Source: Myroides sp. N17-2 (GTDB taxonomy: Bacteria; Bacteroidota; Bacteroidia; Flavobacteriales; Flavobacteriaceae). Taken from it: 64,000 nucleotides of DNA. The notes below the pieces were generated by a model, which was given only the letters and a program-made list of their open reading frames with translations, was not told the DNA's origin and searched no databases. Position 1 is the first letter of the stretch; the number at the start of each line of letters is the position of its first letter. Below are positions 9,574-20,200 of this stretch, piece after piece. A program made the position numbers and the translations under genes. Where the stretch lies: NCBI RefSeq assembly GCF_002286775.1, contig NZ_NSGJ01000024.1, forward strand, positions 1-64,000. Reading direction: 5' to 3'.

Positions 9574-9984
9574 ATGACTAAACCTAATATCCTATATCTA
9601 GCTTCTGCCCTAATCACAGATAAAGACAATCGCTTATTAACAGTTCGTAAAACTGCATCTACCTATTATATGATGGCTGGTGGCAAGATAGAAAAGGGAG
9701 AATCACCCGAGCAGACATTAATCAGAGAGCTAAATGAAGAATTAAACCTTACTATAACTTCTGAAGACATTATACTATTAGGAACACATAGCACCACAGC
9801 CGTCAATGAGCCTGACACAATAGTCACTGCTCACATCTATCATTTAATAGTAAGTAACACAGATCTACAACCTGCAGCTGAAATAGCAGAAGTCAAATGG
9901 CTAACAAAAGACACCTATAAAAACACCAAACTGGCGCATCTATTAGAAGAATTTAGCATTCCTAAATGGCTTGATTTGCAATAA
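9574..9984 (+). CDS. Nudix hydrolase
   Basis: A 136-residue cytoplasmic enzyme with a complete Nudix box at residues 37-59: G37, E43, then R51-E52-L53 and E55-E56 before the hydrophobic U position, which fits GX5EX7REUXEEXGU except that the usual Gly near position 58 is Asn. These enzymes cleave nucleoside diphosphates linked to another moiety. The N-terminal 'ASALITDKDNRLLTVRK' strand is typical of MutT-like members. The substrate cannot be told from sequence. It stands alone, followed by a long non-coding stretch with a MITE copy. Confidence 0.85.
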   Translation: MTKPNILYLASALITDKDNRLLTVRKTASTYYMMAGGKIEKGESPEQTLIRELNEELNLTITSEDIILLGTHSTTAVNEPDTIVTAHIYHLIVSNTDLQPAAEIAEVKWLTKDTYKNTKLAHLLEEFSIPKWLDLQ

Positions 9985-10154
9985 AATATATTATTCTAAT
10001 CAACGAATTTATCCTTACTACACCCTGTTTTAGAATAGCTAAACTATATGTAACTTTATCACCTATTATAAGTATTGTTCTTATATATAGTGAAACACCA
10101 CATTAGCATACTTTCTACCTAAGATTATACTACTAAATTACTGATCAATATTTA

Positions 10155-10308
10155 ACCCAGAATCCGCATTAGTCAAATACTACAAAGCAATTCTACTTTA
10201 TAGTTCTTTCATTAGCTCTACAACCATACTATAGTATGCTTTTATCACTAATTCAGATCTATTTTGTATAATTACTTTTCGTTTATTTGTCTATCGCTGA
10301 TTTTGGGT
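10155..10308. mobile_element. MITE-like element, copy 1 (154 bp)
   Basis: Begins ACCCAGAATCCGC and ends GCTGATTTTGGGT. The two ends form imperfect inverted repeats of about 50 bp, with a central palindrome CATACTATAGTATG. It is flanked by a direct TTA on each side (10152-10154 and 10309-10311). It has no coding frame. It is about 85-90% similar by eye to the copies at 13862, 26993 and 49455. Confidence 0.85.
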
Positions 10309-10442
10309 TTAATTCAATAGCAAATTCACCACCTTTTCTTGCTACTTATCCATAATTCACCAAATATACCATAGTACTAACAGTAGTAGTGGACCTGTTT
10401 ACACATACATTATTCACGTTAGCAAATTGACAGCATCGTGTA

Positions 10443-10516
10443 TCCATAGTGACTCCATTAAAATAACCTTTTTAATGGAGTCACTATGGACTCATTATGG
10501 ACTCACTATGGACTCA
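10443..10516. repeat. Perfect 21-bp inverted repeat followed by 11-bp tandem repeats
   Basis: Arms 10443-10463 and 10470-10490 (starting TCCATAGTGACTCCATT) are perfectly complementary around a 6-nt loop. The right arm runs into tandem CTCAYTATGGA units to about 10516. No T tract follows directly, so it is not a simple terminator. It lies in a 600-bp non-coding stretch (9985-10586) that also holds MITE copy 1 and the phnA terminator. Confidence 0.9.
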
Positions 10517-10536
10517 CCCAAACCAAAATACAAATA

Positions 10537-10566
10537 AAAAACCTCTTAGCTTAACACTAAGAGGTT
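10537..10566 (-). terminator. Terminator of phnA-like gene
   Basis: Arms AACCTCTTAG / CTAAGAGGTT around a short loop, with a T run on the minus strand (A run 10536-10541). It is 20 bp past the stop. Confidence 0.85.
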
Positions 10567-10586
10567 TATATATCGTTGGTAATTAA

Positions 10587-11168
10587 CTATGCTTGCTTCT
10601 TTACAAATTTGGTTAAGATTACGATTTGTTGACCGTCTATCTTTCCTTCTATTTGCTCTGTATTATCGTGTACTAAACGGATATTACGAACCGCAGTACC
10701 TATTTTTGCGTTAAGGGTAGATCCTTTTACATCTAGATCCTTGATTAAAGTTACTGTATCACCACCTACTAAGATATTCCCATTACAGTCTTTGTGTAAG
10801 TCTACACTTCCATCACCTGTATGGTCTCCTGTAAGCTTAGCGAACTCTAATAATTCATCGTCTAAATACATCATCTCTAAACTATCTGCTGCCCAACTCT
10901 CATTGCGGAAACGGTTAAGCATACGCCAAGCTACTACCTGTACAGCTGAGAACTCACTCCACATCGAAGTAGTTAGACATTGCCAATGTGCTGGATCTAA
11001 CTCTGCTCTCTTCTCGATTTGTTCTAAACAAGTATCACAAATATAAATCTCCTTATCTGCTTCATTAGCCGCTGCTGGTGGTACATCATAAACATTTAAA
11101 TGCCCTGTTGCCTCACATAATTCGCACTTATTACCACTTCTTTCTTTTAATTGCGCTTCAGTTTTCAT
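10587..11168 (-). CDS. phnA: PhnA/YjdM-like zinc-ribbon protein
   Basis: A 193-residue cytoplasmic protein. The N-terminal part has paired zinc-ribbon cysteines (Cys15-x2-Cys18 and Cys44-x2-Cys47), then a linker, and a C-terminal PhnA domain with 'DCNGNILVGGDTVTLIKDLDVKGS' and 'AVRNIRLV'. The C-terminal domain is the part shared with E. coli PhnA/YjdM. Despite the name, the gene is not part of a phosphonate operon here, and the function is not established. The N-terminal extension makes it longer than the about 110-residue E. coli protein, which is usual for Bacteroidota. A TATCTTTG box lies at 11196-11203 upstream. Confidence 0.85.
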   Translation of the reverse strand: MKTEAQLKERSGNKCELCEATGHLNVYDVPPAAANEADKEIYICDTCLEQIEKRAELDPAHWQCLTTSMWSEFSAVQVVAWRMLNRFRNESWAADSLEMMYLDDELLEFAKLTGDHTGDGSVDLHKDCNGNILVGGDTVTLIKDLDVKGSTLNAKIGTAVRNIRLVHDNTEQIEGKIDGQQIVILTKFVKKQA

Positions 11169-11195
11169 TTATAAAATAATCTATTATTATAGTTA

Positions 11196-11203
11196 CAAAG
11201 ATA
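11196..11203 (-). promoter_or_regulatory. Candidate -7 box for the phnA-like gene
   Basis: TATCTTTG on the minus strand, 27 bp before the start codon. The rest of the 324-bp gap to 11492 shows nothing else. Confidence 0.45.
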
Positions 11204-11492
11204 TATGTTATTATTTAGATATAAAAAATAATAAAACACTTCAGTTATTAAATCAATTTCAACGCATAGCTATCAATTTAATAAATTACTTAATTTTTTA
11301 GAAGCAATGTAAAATTAGGTGTTGCAAATTATCTTAAACTTTAAAAGACCTGTTTTTCATTACACATTTCCTTATAATTTATACCACACGGTTTCATATT
11401 AGTAATAAGTTCATCAAATAAACAAAATAGATGTCATTTTTATAAAAATCTTATCTTTACTCTTCAATAACCTACTCTTAAAGAATCAACTT

Positions 11493-12137
11493 ATGAAAAA
11501 CATAATTTTATGTCTATTATTCTCTTTGTTCTTATTTAGTTGCAAAAACAAAGAAGAGCAATCAGATAAGAAACCAATAGAAACATATATTCCTTACGAA
11601 ATAATTAATTCTGATATTACGGAATATGGAAACAAAATACGTTACAAATTAGATTTAGTTGTATTAGGAGATGAGCAAGCTAGTGAAGAAGAATTGAGAC
11701 ATCTACTTTACTTTTTTTACAACTCATCTATTGAAAACAATAGTGATAATCCAGCTAAAACACCTAATGTTTTTGATATAAAAATATATGAGAGCAAGGA
11801 ACATCTACAAAGTGGAATGGCTCAATGGATAGGGTGGCTTTCTAAAGCCAAAAACGATACATCGCCAGATATATATATTCACTTACCAAAAATAGTTGCT
11901 GAGCAAAACATCGTTACACGCTTAGAAGAAAGTCAAAGGAAAACAATTTGGTATGAATTAATAAACAGTCAAGACAAGGCAATTGAAGAAACTGAAAAGA
12001 AAAATCTTTCACTTGACGCCGAAAAAAGATTAATGAAGCAATATAGGGAAAAACTAATCAATCGTTATAAAATTACAGAAGAAGAACTTTCGAAAATAAG
12101 TACGGAAGCTGCTGATAAAAACTGGCCTTTCCCATAA
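11493..12137 (+). CDS. Hypothetical lipoprotein
   Basis: A 214-residue precursor with a lipoprotein signal: a hydrophobic stretch 4-15 and lipobox LFSC with Cys17 as the lipidated residue, followed by a Lys/Glu-rich linker. The mature part is charged and mostly helical in its last 80 residues (Glu/Lys-rich, 'EETEKKNLSLDAEKRLMKQYREKL'). A middle segment reads 'DIKIYESKEHLQSGMAQWIGWLSKAKNDTSPDIYIHLP', which looks like a compact alpha/beta fold. I do not recognise the family with confidence. It lies 44 bp before fhs on the same strand and may be co-transcribed, but there is no functional link evident. Confidence 0.75.
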   Translation: MKNIILCLLFSLFLFSCKNKEEQSDKKPIETYIPYEIINSDITEYGNKIRYKLDLVVLGDEQASEEELRHLLYFFYNSSIENNSDNPAKTPNVFDIKIYESKEHLQSGMAQWIGWLSKAKNDTSPDIYIHLPKIVAEQNIVTRLEESQRKTIWYELINSQDKAIEETEKKNLSLDAEKRLMKQYREKLINRYKITEEELSKISTEAADKNWPFP

Positions 12138-12181
12138 AGAAAAAAATCAATCACACATAATAACACAAACTATCCGTATAA

Positions 12182-13849
12182 ATGAAAACAGATATCGAAA
12201 TCGCTCGCGAAAGTGAGTTGAAAAAAATACAAGATGTAGCACAGTCTATCGGTGTGAATGAAGAGTCTCTAATTCCTTATGGGAAATATATGGCTAAAGT
12301 TCCATTAGAAGAGATGCATACAGAGAATATCAACAAGTCTAACCTTATATTAGTTACCTCTATCACGCCTACTAAAGCAGGTATTGGTAAGACTACTGTA
12401 TCTATAGGACTGGCATTAGGATTAAATAAAATAGGTAAAAAAGCAATCGTAGCACTACGAGAACCATCTTTAGGTCCGTGTTTTGGAATGAAAGGTGGTG
12501 CTGCAGGTGGTGGATATGCACAAGTATTACCGATGGAGAATATTAATCTTCACTTCACAGGTGACTTTCACGCCATCACTTCAGCTCATAATACGATCAG
12601 TGCCTTATTTGATAACTATATCTATCAGAATAGATCTGCTGAAAACGGAATCAAAGAGGTGCTATGGAAAAGAGTACTTGATGTAAATGATAGAAGTTTA
12701 AGATACATCAATACAGGTCTAAGAGGAAGCGCTAATGGGGTACCTCAAGAATCGGGATTTGATATTACTCCTGCGTCAGAGATTATGGCTATCCTATGTC
12801 TATCTACAGATATTAACGACTTAAGACGTCGTATTGAAAATATCCTATTAGGATACAGATATGACGGAAGTATGTTTACTGTAAAGGATTTAGGTGTAGC
12901 AGGTGCTATCACTGTGTTATTAAAAGATGCACTTAATCCAAATTTAGTACAGACTACGGAGAATACAGCTGCCTTTATACACGGAGGCCCATTCGCTAAT
13001 ATCGCCCACGGCTGTAACTCTGTTATAGCTACTAAGATGGCGATGAGTTATGGGGATTATGTGATTACTGAAGCAGGGTTCGGGGCTGATCTTGGAGCTG
13101 AGAAGTTCTTTGATATCAAGTGTCGCAAATCAGGTTTACAACCAAAACTTACTGTAATCGTTGCTACTGCACAAGGTTTAAAAATGCATGGTGGTATAGC
13201 TATCGAAGAGATTAAACAGAAGCACGTAGAAGGTATCCGCAAAGGGCTGGAGAACTTAGCGAAGCACGTAGAGAATATCAAATCTTATGGGCAGAGCATA
13301 GTAGTTGCTTTTAATAAGTACGCGACTGATGATGCAGAAGAATTACAAATAGTAGAGCAATACTGTAAAGATAATCATATTGGTTTTGCGATAAACAACG
13401 CTTTCGCAGAAGGTGGTGAAGGTGCTAAAGCATTAGCTGAAGTAGTGGTCAACACTATTGCCAACAATCCAAGTAAAGCACTTCAATTCCCTTATCAAGA
13501 CAGTGACACGATAGCAGTGAAGATAGAGCACATCACAAAAAAGATATATGGCACAGCTCACGTAGAATTTGCTCCTATGGCTAAGAAAAAATTAGCACAG
13601 CTTAAAAACACGCCTATGGATCACTACCCTGTGTGTATAGCTAAGACACAATATTCCTTCTCATCTGATGCGACAGCTTACGGAGTAGCAAAAGACTTCA
13701 CTATAACAATCAATGATATCGTTATTAACAGAGGAGCAGAATTTATCGTAGCTATAGCAGGAGACATTATGCGTATGCCTGGGCTTCCAAAAATGCCTCA
13801 AGCTACTAAAATAGCTCTAGTAGATGGATTAATAGAAGGACTTAGTTAA
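12182..13849 (+). CDS. fhs: Formate--tetrahydrofolate ligase
   Basis: ATP-dependent synthesis of 10-formyl-tetrahydrofolate from formate and THF in cytoplasmic one-carbon metabolism. The 555-residue length is typical. The P-loop [11 protein letters not shown] is at residues 62-72, followed by the family segments '[23 protein letters not shown]', '[10 protein letters not shown]' and, near the end, '[11 protein letters not shown]'. All expected motifs are intact. The start was chosen at the ATG giving the standard N-terminus. The gene's terminator (14031-14061) is separated from the stop by a 155-bp MITE copy. No THF riboswitch or other structured leader was recognised upstream. Confidence 0.97.
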   Translation: MKTDIEIARESELKKIQDVAQSIGVNEESLIPYGKYMAKVPLEEMHTENINKSNLILVTSITPTKAGIGKTTVSIGLALGLNKIGKKAIVALREPSLGPCFGMKGGAAGGGYAQVLPMENINLHFTGDFHAITSAHNTISALFDNYIYQNRSAENGIKEVLWKRVLDVNDRSLRYINTGLRGSANGVPQESGFDITPASEIMAILCLSTDINDLRRRIENILLGYRYDGSMFTVKDLGVAGAITVLLKDALNPNLVQTTENTAAFIHGGPFANIAHGCNSVIATKMAMSYGDYVITEAGFGADLGAEKFFDIKCRKSGLQPKLTVIVATAQGLKMHGGIAIEEIKQKHVEGIRKGLENLAKHVENIKSYGQSIVVAFNKYATDDAEELQIVEQYCKDNHIGFAINNAFAEGGEGAKALAEVVVNTIANNPSKALQFPYQDSDTIAVKIEHITKKIYGTAHVEFAPMAKKKLAQLKNTPMDHYPVCIAKTQYSFSSDATAYGVAKDFTITINDIVINRGAEFIVAIAGDIMRMPGLPKMPQATKIALVDGLIEGLS

Positions 13850-13861
13850 CAACTAACTTAA

Positions 13862-14016
13862 ACCCAAAATCTACATTAGCCAAATACGACAAAGCAATTC
13901 TACTTCATAGCTCTTTCATTAGCTCTAAAACCATACTATAGTATGCTTGTATCGCCTAATTCAGACCTATCTTGTATAATTACTTTTCGTTTATATGTCT
14001 ATCGCGGATTTTGGGT
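13862..14016. mobile_element. MITE-like element, copy 2 (155 bp)
   Basis: Starts ACCCAAAATCTAC and ends GCGGATTTTGGGT, with the same internal layout and central CATACTATAGTATG as copy 1. It is flanked by matching TAA (13859-13861 and 14017-14019). It begins 12 bp after the fhs stop and ends before the fhs terminator. Confidence 0.85.
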
Positions 14017-14030
14017 TAAATATACAGTTT

Positions 14031-14061
14031 AAAGCGAAACAGCAATGTTTCGCTTTTTTTG
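14031..14061 (+). terminator. fhs terminator
   Basis: Arms AAAGCGAAAC / GTTTCGCTTT around AGCAAT with a run of Ts. It lies downstream of MITE copy 2. The rest of the 360-bp gap to 14209 holds only the promoter of the next operon. Confidence 0.9.
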
Positions 14062-14146
14062 TTAATACGCGTATCCAAAAGAGATAAAATTACACGAACA
14101 CACTATAATCCATAACTTTTATACATAACAATAAATTATTTTAAAC

Positions 14147-14154
14147 TATCTTTG
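14147..14154 (+). promoter_or_regulatory. Candidate -7 box for the YqiJ-flotillin operon
   Basis: TATCTTTG, exact TAnnTTTG, 55 bp before the ATG at 14210. The -33 element is not clear. Confidence 0.45.
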
Positions 14155-14209
14155 GTTAGATAATTTATCTGAATTTTATATTAAATAACACTATACGTTA
14201 AGACAAATA

Positions 14210-14932
14210 ATGACAGAAATTATTCATCATTTATTTAATCCCTTGCCTAACGCTATAATGAGTGTTCTTATGGGGATAAGCTTCGTTTATTGGATAATGT
14301 CAGCTGTATTAGGAGGTTTTGATGGTTTTGATATTGACATGGATGTCAATCCTGAGATAGATATCGATGTAGACATTGACGCTGATGTAGACACAGATTT
14401 TGATTTACAACAGAATCACATAGATGTCATTCACGATAAGGAAGTAGATGTAGCTGATCACATAGATATAAGACAACCTAGCTTCTTTATGCAGATACTT
14501 GAGTTTATGAATGTCGGTAAGATTCCCTTTATGATAATCCTTACCATTTTTAAGTTCTTTACTTGGGCAGGTACTCTATTAACGACAACAATACCTAAGG
14601 TAGTCAATATGGGCTTTTGGTCTGTAGTCATTCTTATTCCTCTTTCATTCTTAGCGATCATACTTACACATTATGCTACACTACCGCTAGTGAAGTTCCT
14701 AAAAAACACAGGATATCACGGCGAGCTTGCTATTGATTTTATAGGGAGAGAAGGAATAATGTTATCAAGTATTGCTGAGAGTAAACACGGTAATATGGAG
14801 ATTGTAGTCGATCAAGATCCAATAAAAATATTAGTTACAAGTCTAGACGGTAGTCAAATAAAATATGGAGACAGAGTCATTATCACAAAAAAATCAGATA
14901 CAGACAATGTATTCCAAGTAAGAAAAACATAA
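14210..14932 (+). CDS. YqiJ-like inner-membrane protein (NfeD/OB-fold type)
   Basis: A 240-residue membrane protein that precedes a flotillin, as YqiJ precedes YqiK in E. coli. The layout is: an N-terminal membrane segment (about 12-34); a striking Asp-rich stretch at 38-65 in which Asp alternates with Ile, Val or Ala; two more membrane segments (about 103-125 and 134-160); and a C-terminal beta-rich domain (about 165-240, 'GELAIDFIGREGIMLSSI...GSQIKYGDRVIITKK') consistent with an OB-fold as in NfeD proteins. NfeD/YqiJ partners are thought to assist flotillin assemblies. It is 39 bp from the flotillin gene and surely co-transcribed with it. Confidence 0.75.
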   Translation: MTEIIHHLFNPLPNAIMSVLMGISFVYWIMSAVLGGFDGFDIDMDVNPEIDIDVDIDADVDTDFDLQQNHIDVIHDKEVDVADHIDIRQPSFFMQILEFMNVGKIPFMIILTIFKFFTWAGTLLTTTIPKVVNMGFWSVVILIPLSFLAIILTHYATLPLVKFLKNTGYHGELAIDFIGREGIMLSSIAESKHGNMEIVVDQDPIKILVTSLDGSQIKYGDRVIITKKSDTDNVFQVRKT

Positions 14933-14971
14933 TAACACAATATCATTATTAACTATAAACATTAAAAAGCG

Positions 14972-17047
14972 ATGGGAGAGTTTGGTTTTGGAACCTTAAT
15001 AGCTATTATTATTGGTGCACTTTTTCTATTAGTATTATTATTTTTTGCAATTCTTGCATCATTCTATAAGAAAATACCACAGGGTAAAACAATCGTTAGA
15101 ACAGGGGTTGGGGGAACAAAAGTTGCTTTTAATAAAGGGATTTATGTAGTACCTGTATTTCATAAAATGGAGATTATGGATATCTCTGTAAAAAAACTAC
15201 AAATCGATAGAATGCAGAATGAAGGTCTTATCTGTAAAGATAATATCCGTGCAGATATAAAAGTAGCTTTCTTTATCCGAGTAAATAAATCTATGGAGGA
15301 TGTGATCAACGTAGCTCAAACATTAGGATGTGAGCGTGCAAGTGATGTAGAAACGTTGCGTAACATATTCGAAGCAAAGTTCTCAGAAGCTTTAAAAACA
15401 GTAGGTAAGAAATTTGAGTTTATCGAATTATATGAGGCTCGTAGAGAGTTTAGAGAAGAGATTCTTAATATCATTGGCAAGGATTTAAATGGATATATCC
15501 TTGATGACTGTGCTATTGACTACTTAGAACAAACTAATATTTCGTTCTTAGACCCTCAAAATATTTTAGATTCTGAAGGTATTAAGAAGATTACAGAGCT
15601 TACAGCATTACAAAACATCAATGCTAACCTTATCCGTAGAGATGAGCAAAAAGTGATTAAGAAGCAAGACGTAGAAGCACGTGAGGCTATCTTAGAACTT
15701 GAAAGACAGTTATCTGAGAAAGAAGAAAAACAACGTAGAGAAGTAGATAATATTCGCTCTCGTGAAGAAGCTGAAATTCAAAAAGTACGCGAAGAGGAAC
15801 GTCTTAAATCAGAGAGTGTACGCATCGCTACTGAAGAAAGCTTAGCTATATTAGAAGAGAATAAACTTCGTCAAGTAATCATCGCTGCTAAAAATAAGGA
15901 GCGTACTGATGCTGTAGAGACAGAAAGAGTAGAAAAAGACAGAGCTTTAGAACAGACTGAGAGAGAGCGTATCGTAACGTTAGCTCAGATCAATAAAGAA
16001 AGAGCTGTAGAGGAAGAGAGAAAAACGATACAAGATGTTATCCGCGAAAGAGTACAACTAGAAAAAGGTGTGGTAGAGGAACAACAAGGTATAAAAGATA
16101 TAGAGGCATTCCGTGCTGTAGATAGAGAGAAACAAGTAGGTATCACACAAGCAAGCAGAATAGCAGAAGAGAACTTAATCAGAACTGTAAAAGATGCTGA
16201 AGCGAAAAAAGCTGCTCAAGAGCAAATCTCTCAACAAATGCTGATAGAAGCTGAAGCAGAGAAAGAAGCATCTATTAAACAAGCAGAGGCTCGTAAGATT
16301 CTTGCAGATGCGAAAGCTCGTGAGGATGCGACTATCGGTCTTGCAGAAGCTGAAGTAATCAAAGCAAAAGCAGAAGCTATCGAGCAACAAAGTATCGTAG
16401 ATGCGGCTAAAATACAACGTATCGCTACTGCTGAAGCTGTTGGTATCGAGGCAAAAGCTGAAGCAAAGAGAAAAGAAGGATTAGCGGAAGCAGAAGTTAT
16501 CAAAGAAAAAGCGATAGCAGATGCTCAAGGATTAAAAGAAAAAGCAAATGCTATGAAGCAAATGGATGGTGTAGGTAAAGAACACGAAGAGTTCAAACTA
16601 CAACTTCAGAAAGAAAAAGAAGTTGAACTTGCTGCTATTAATATCCAAAAAGATATTGCTAAGTCACAAGCTGATGTACTGTCTTCTGCGCTTCAAACAG
16701 CTAAGATTGATATCGTAGGTGGAGAAACAATGTTCTTCGAGAATATAATTAACCAAGTAAGTCGTGCGAAAGGATTTGACCAATTAATTGACAAGAGTCA
16801 GAATGCTCAAGATATTAAAATGGCTCTATTAGGTGATGGATCTTCTATTAGTCAAGGGGAGTTATTTAACAATATTAAATACTACGCTGAACAATTTAAT
16901 ATCACAACTGAAGATTTAAAGAATCTTAGTATCGCTTCATTAGTTTTCAAAATGCAACAAAACGCTACTGAAGATAATATGGGACTACTTGGCACTATTG
17001 CTAATGCAGTACAGACATTAGGCATAGGTAACAAGAAATTATCATAA
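14972..17047 (+). CDS. Flotillin-family protein (YqiK/FloT-like, band 7/SPFH)
   Basis: A 691-residue membrane-anchored scaffold. There is one N-terminal membrane segment (about 8-30), a SPFH/band-7 domain (about 30-215, beginning 'IPQGKTIVRTGVGGTKVAFNKGIYVVPVFHKMEIMD'), then a long helical region (about 215-560) dominated by Glu/Ala/Lys heptads with repeated AEAxxE/K segments, and a C-terminal oligomerisation region. Flotillins organise membrane microdomains and oligomerise through the helical part. It is longer than E. coli YqiK (553 residues) because of the extended coiled coil. It is followed by a strong hairpin and then a very large AAA+ ATPase gene. Confidence 0.88.
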   Translation: MGEFGFGTLIAIIIGALFLLVLLFFAILASFYKKIPQGKTIVRTGVGGTKVAFNKGIYVVPVFHKMEIMDISVKKLQIDRMQNEGLICKDNIRADIKVAFFIRVNKSMEDVINVAQTLGCERASDVETLRNIFEAKFSEALKTVGKKFEFIELYEARREFREEILNIIGKDLNGYILDDCAIDYLEQTNISFLDPQNILDSEGIKKITELTALQNINANLIRRDEQKVIKKQDVEAREAILELERQLSEKEEKQRREVDNIRSREEAEIQKVREEERLKSESVRIATEESLAILEENKLRQVIIAAKNKERTDAVETERVEKDRALEQTERERIVTLAQINKERAVEEERKTIQDVIRERVQLEKGVVEEQQGIKDIEAFRAVDREKQVGITQASRIAEENLIRTVKDAEAKKAAQEQISQQMLIEAEAEKEASIKQAEARKILADAKAREDATIGLAEAEVIKAKAEAIEQQSIVDAAKIQRIATAEAVGIEAKAEAKRKEGLAEAEVIKEKAIADAQGLKEKANAMKQMDGVGKEHEEFKLQLQKEKEVELAAINIQKDIAKSQADVLSSALQTAKIDIVGGETMFFENIINQVSRAKGFDQLIDKSQNAQDIKMALLGDGSSISQGELFNNIKYYAEQFNITTEDLKNLSIASLVFKMQQNATEDNMGLLGTIANAVQTLGIGNKKLS

Positions 17048-17056
17048 ATAATATAG

Positions 17057-17088
17057 GTCACTCTTCTCATAGGAGAAGAGTGACTTTA
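17057..17088 (+). terminator. Terminator after the flotillin gene
   Basis: Perfect 12-bp arms (GTCACTCTTCTC at 17057-17068, complement at 17073-17084) around ATAG, then a short T tract. It may uncouple the ATPase gene from the flotillin pair. Confidence 0.8.
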
Positions 17089-17220
17089 TCTAATACCTTA
17101 AATAGGCAAAAGAAGGATTTATTCAGTAAATCACAATTGCAGTTTGAGGTAATATACTTATCCCATTTTTAATTTACCTGCGTATTAGATGTTATTTCTA
17201 ATACAAAGTATCCTTTATAT

Positions 17221-20200
17221 ATGGCTGAATTAGAAAACCAACATATAGAATCACTTGATTCTAATACTTATGAGATAATACAGAGAAGGCTTCAGGCACA
17301 AAAAGGAGATTTAATCACACGATTAAATGCACTTAATGATAACCGTAAAGAGGTATTTACTTCTGTAGATCTAAAGCTTATCGCTAATCAACGTATTACG
17401 ACAGAGAACAACTGTACTGCTAGAGGTATTATCGCCTTTGACAACATTTGTATCTTCGCGTATAACGTACACTTTGGGCTTAAAACAGACATTCAACTAA
17501 GTGATGTATTTAGTATCTATCGCTTCGAAGACAATCAATTCTTACCGCACTCTTTAGACTTTATCAATGATGCTAACTTCGTTGATGATTATAAAAACCT
17601 ATATAAATACTACAGAGACTCTATCTTCAGCAGATTTAAGAAGACAGAGAATTACCTTTATATGGTGTTCCAAACAAGTAAGAATGCTGATAGTTTAAAG
17701 GCTTTTAAATGGCTGATTAAAGATGGACAATTAATCTATCAAGATGACAGAAGCATTCACGAGGTAGTTAAAAGTCCTCAGTTTGAATTTAATTGGATTA
17801 AGACTAATCTTGAGAACAGACGCCTAGGGGTACACCCACATATCTCTATACAAGATAAAGTATTTATAGAAGCTGTCGGAGGAGATATTACTTTTAAAAT
17901 AGAAGATAATACAGATAAAGGACAAGGAATTTACTCTGAGCCTGTACTAAATATAGATCAGCAATTAGATGATGCGGACTATTTTTATGCAGATTTAGGT
18001 AACTTCATCGCGATACGTATCAAACCGTATCAAGAAGACTTCCGTGCTTTTATCTTTAACAATAGAACCAAACAGGTTATCAATGTACCTGCTCTAAATG
18101 AGACAGGAATACTGCTACCTGATGGGCAAGGTATCATCTTCTCTAATGGATATTACTTGCAGAATGGAGACTATAAGATATTTGATAACAGTGTCAAGAA
18201 TCTTGAGTTCGTTAGAATGATTCCATCTCATAATGGAGAAGACTTCTTATACCTATTCTATCAAGCAGAGAATAATATCTACACACTGATGTCATATAAC
18301 ATCATTAAACAGTCTGTCGAAACACCTATCATATGTAGTGGTTTCACCTTGTTTAACGATGGTAAACTGATTTACTTCCGCTCAGAGAATGAAGCAGTCA
18401 GACATCATGTAGTACAAATATGGGAAACTCCATATACGGCTACTTTAGTTGAGAATAAAGAGCAAAAAGAGAATCACCTATACAAAATAGGGAATAAAGA
18501 CATCGTGAAAGCGATGGCTGAATGTCAAGAAATCATCCACCTCATCGATAAAGAAGATTCATATGAGGGATTATATGGTGACATCGCTAAAAAAGCGAAT
18601 GACATTATAGATGCTTATTTCTGGATTAAAACCAAAGAAACTAAGAACTTAAACGAACCACTTGATCAGATTAGAAATATCGCTAATACTGCAATAGATG
18701 AGTTTGAAAAAGTACAGGAGCAACGCAAAAGGGCCTCTAGCCTACTTACTGAATTACAGGAAAAGGTAGACAAGCAACTCTTTAATGTAAAGAATGCTAA
18801 GAGTGATACACTTGAGGGATTAGTACATTTATTAGCTGAGAACAGAAAGCTATTAGGTGAGGTCATCAGTGCACGTCAAACAAAATATGTAGACTTAACG
18901 ATCTTAGATAAATACCAAGAGCAGTTAGGCAAAACCAATGAATCTCTATCTGCTAAGACAATAGCCTTCTTACTACAAGAGCAGGCCTTAGTCCCATATG
19001 AACAAAAAGTAGTTGATCAGAAAGCTAAAGTAGGCGAAGTAACCAAGGTTATAGATGCTAATGTTATAGATGAGAACTGTAAGGCTATCTCAGGAGAGTT
19101 AGAATTGCTAATTGATATCTTAAACAGTTTAAAGATAGAGGACACTACTCAAGCGACAAAGATTATAGAGAAGATCTCTGTCATCTTTGCATCACTTAAT
19201 GAGGTGCGTTCACAGCTAAAGAGAAAGATAGACTCACTGCGTACCAATGAATCTATCGCAGAGTTTCACGCGCAATTGACCTTACTTGATCAGAGTATTA
19301 TCAACTTCTTAGAGCTGTCTAACTCACCTGAGAAGTGTGATGAGTATCACTCTAAGGTAAGTGTACAGGTAGAAGAACTTGAGAGTAAGTTTGCAGACTT
19401 TGATGATTTCATCTTAAAGATTGCAGATAAACGCGAGGAAGTCTCTAAGGCTTTTGATACTCGTAAGACACAGTTAGTCGAACAGATCAACAGACGTACA
19501 AGTTCATTAGAACAGATCGGTCTTCGTATCTTAAAGAACATAGAAAACAAATCAGCTTCTTTTAAATCAAAAGAAGAGATACTAGCGTTCTTCTCTACTG
19601 ACTTGATGGTTGATAAAGTACGTCAGTTAGTTATAGAGTTGAAAGATTTAGGCGATGTATCTAAGTCAGAGAACTTAGAGAACAGTGTAAAAACAAGTCA
19701 AGAAGATGCACTGCGTACCCTTAGAGATAAGCAAGATTTATTCGCTGATGGAGAGAATATCATTAGCTTAGGTACACATAAATTCTTAGTCAATAAACAA
19801 CCATTAGACTTAACGATCGTTAGACGTAATGATATTCTATATTATCACTTGACAGGTACGAGTTTCTCCTACCCTATTACTGATGATAAAATATACTCGT
19901 ATAGAGCAATATGGAATCAAGATATCATCTCTGAAAACAATCAAGTCTATAGAGCTGAATACTTAGCGTATCAAATCTACAAGGAGCTTCAAAAAGATCC
20001 TGCATTAGATATAGCTGAGGCAATTAAATACAGAACAGAACAGAACTACTCAGAGGGATACCTTAAAGGAGTACACGACTTCGATGGGCAAGAAATTACT
20101 CAAGCTCTATTAAAATTAAAAGTAGACTTAGGCATTCTTACCTATGCTCCTGCAATACGTGTATCTGCACAGATATTCTGGTATAAATTAGAGACTGAGC

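Noticed and set aside
12138-12181. A THF or other riboswitch before fhs
   Set aside because: The gap is only 44 bp and AT-rich with no visible structured element.
16175-16503. Open antisense frames rich in Ala, Ser and Phe
   Set aside because: They mirror the Glu/Lys/Ala coiled coil of the flotillin gene.
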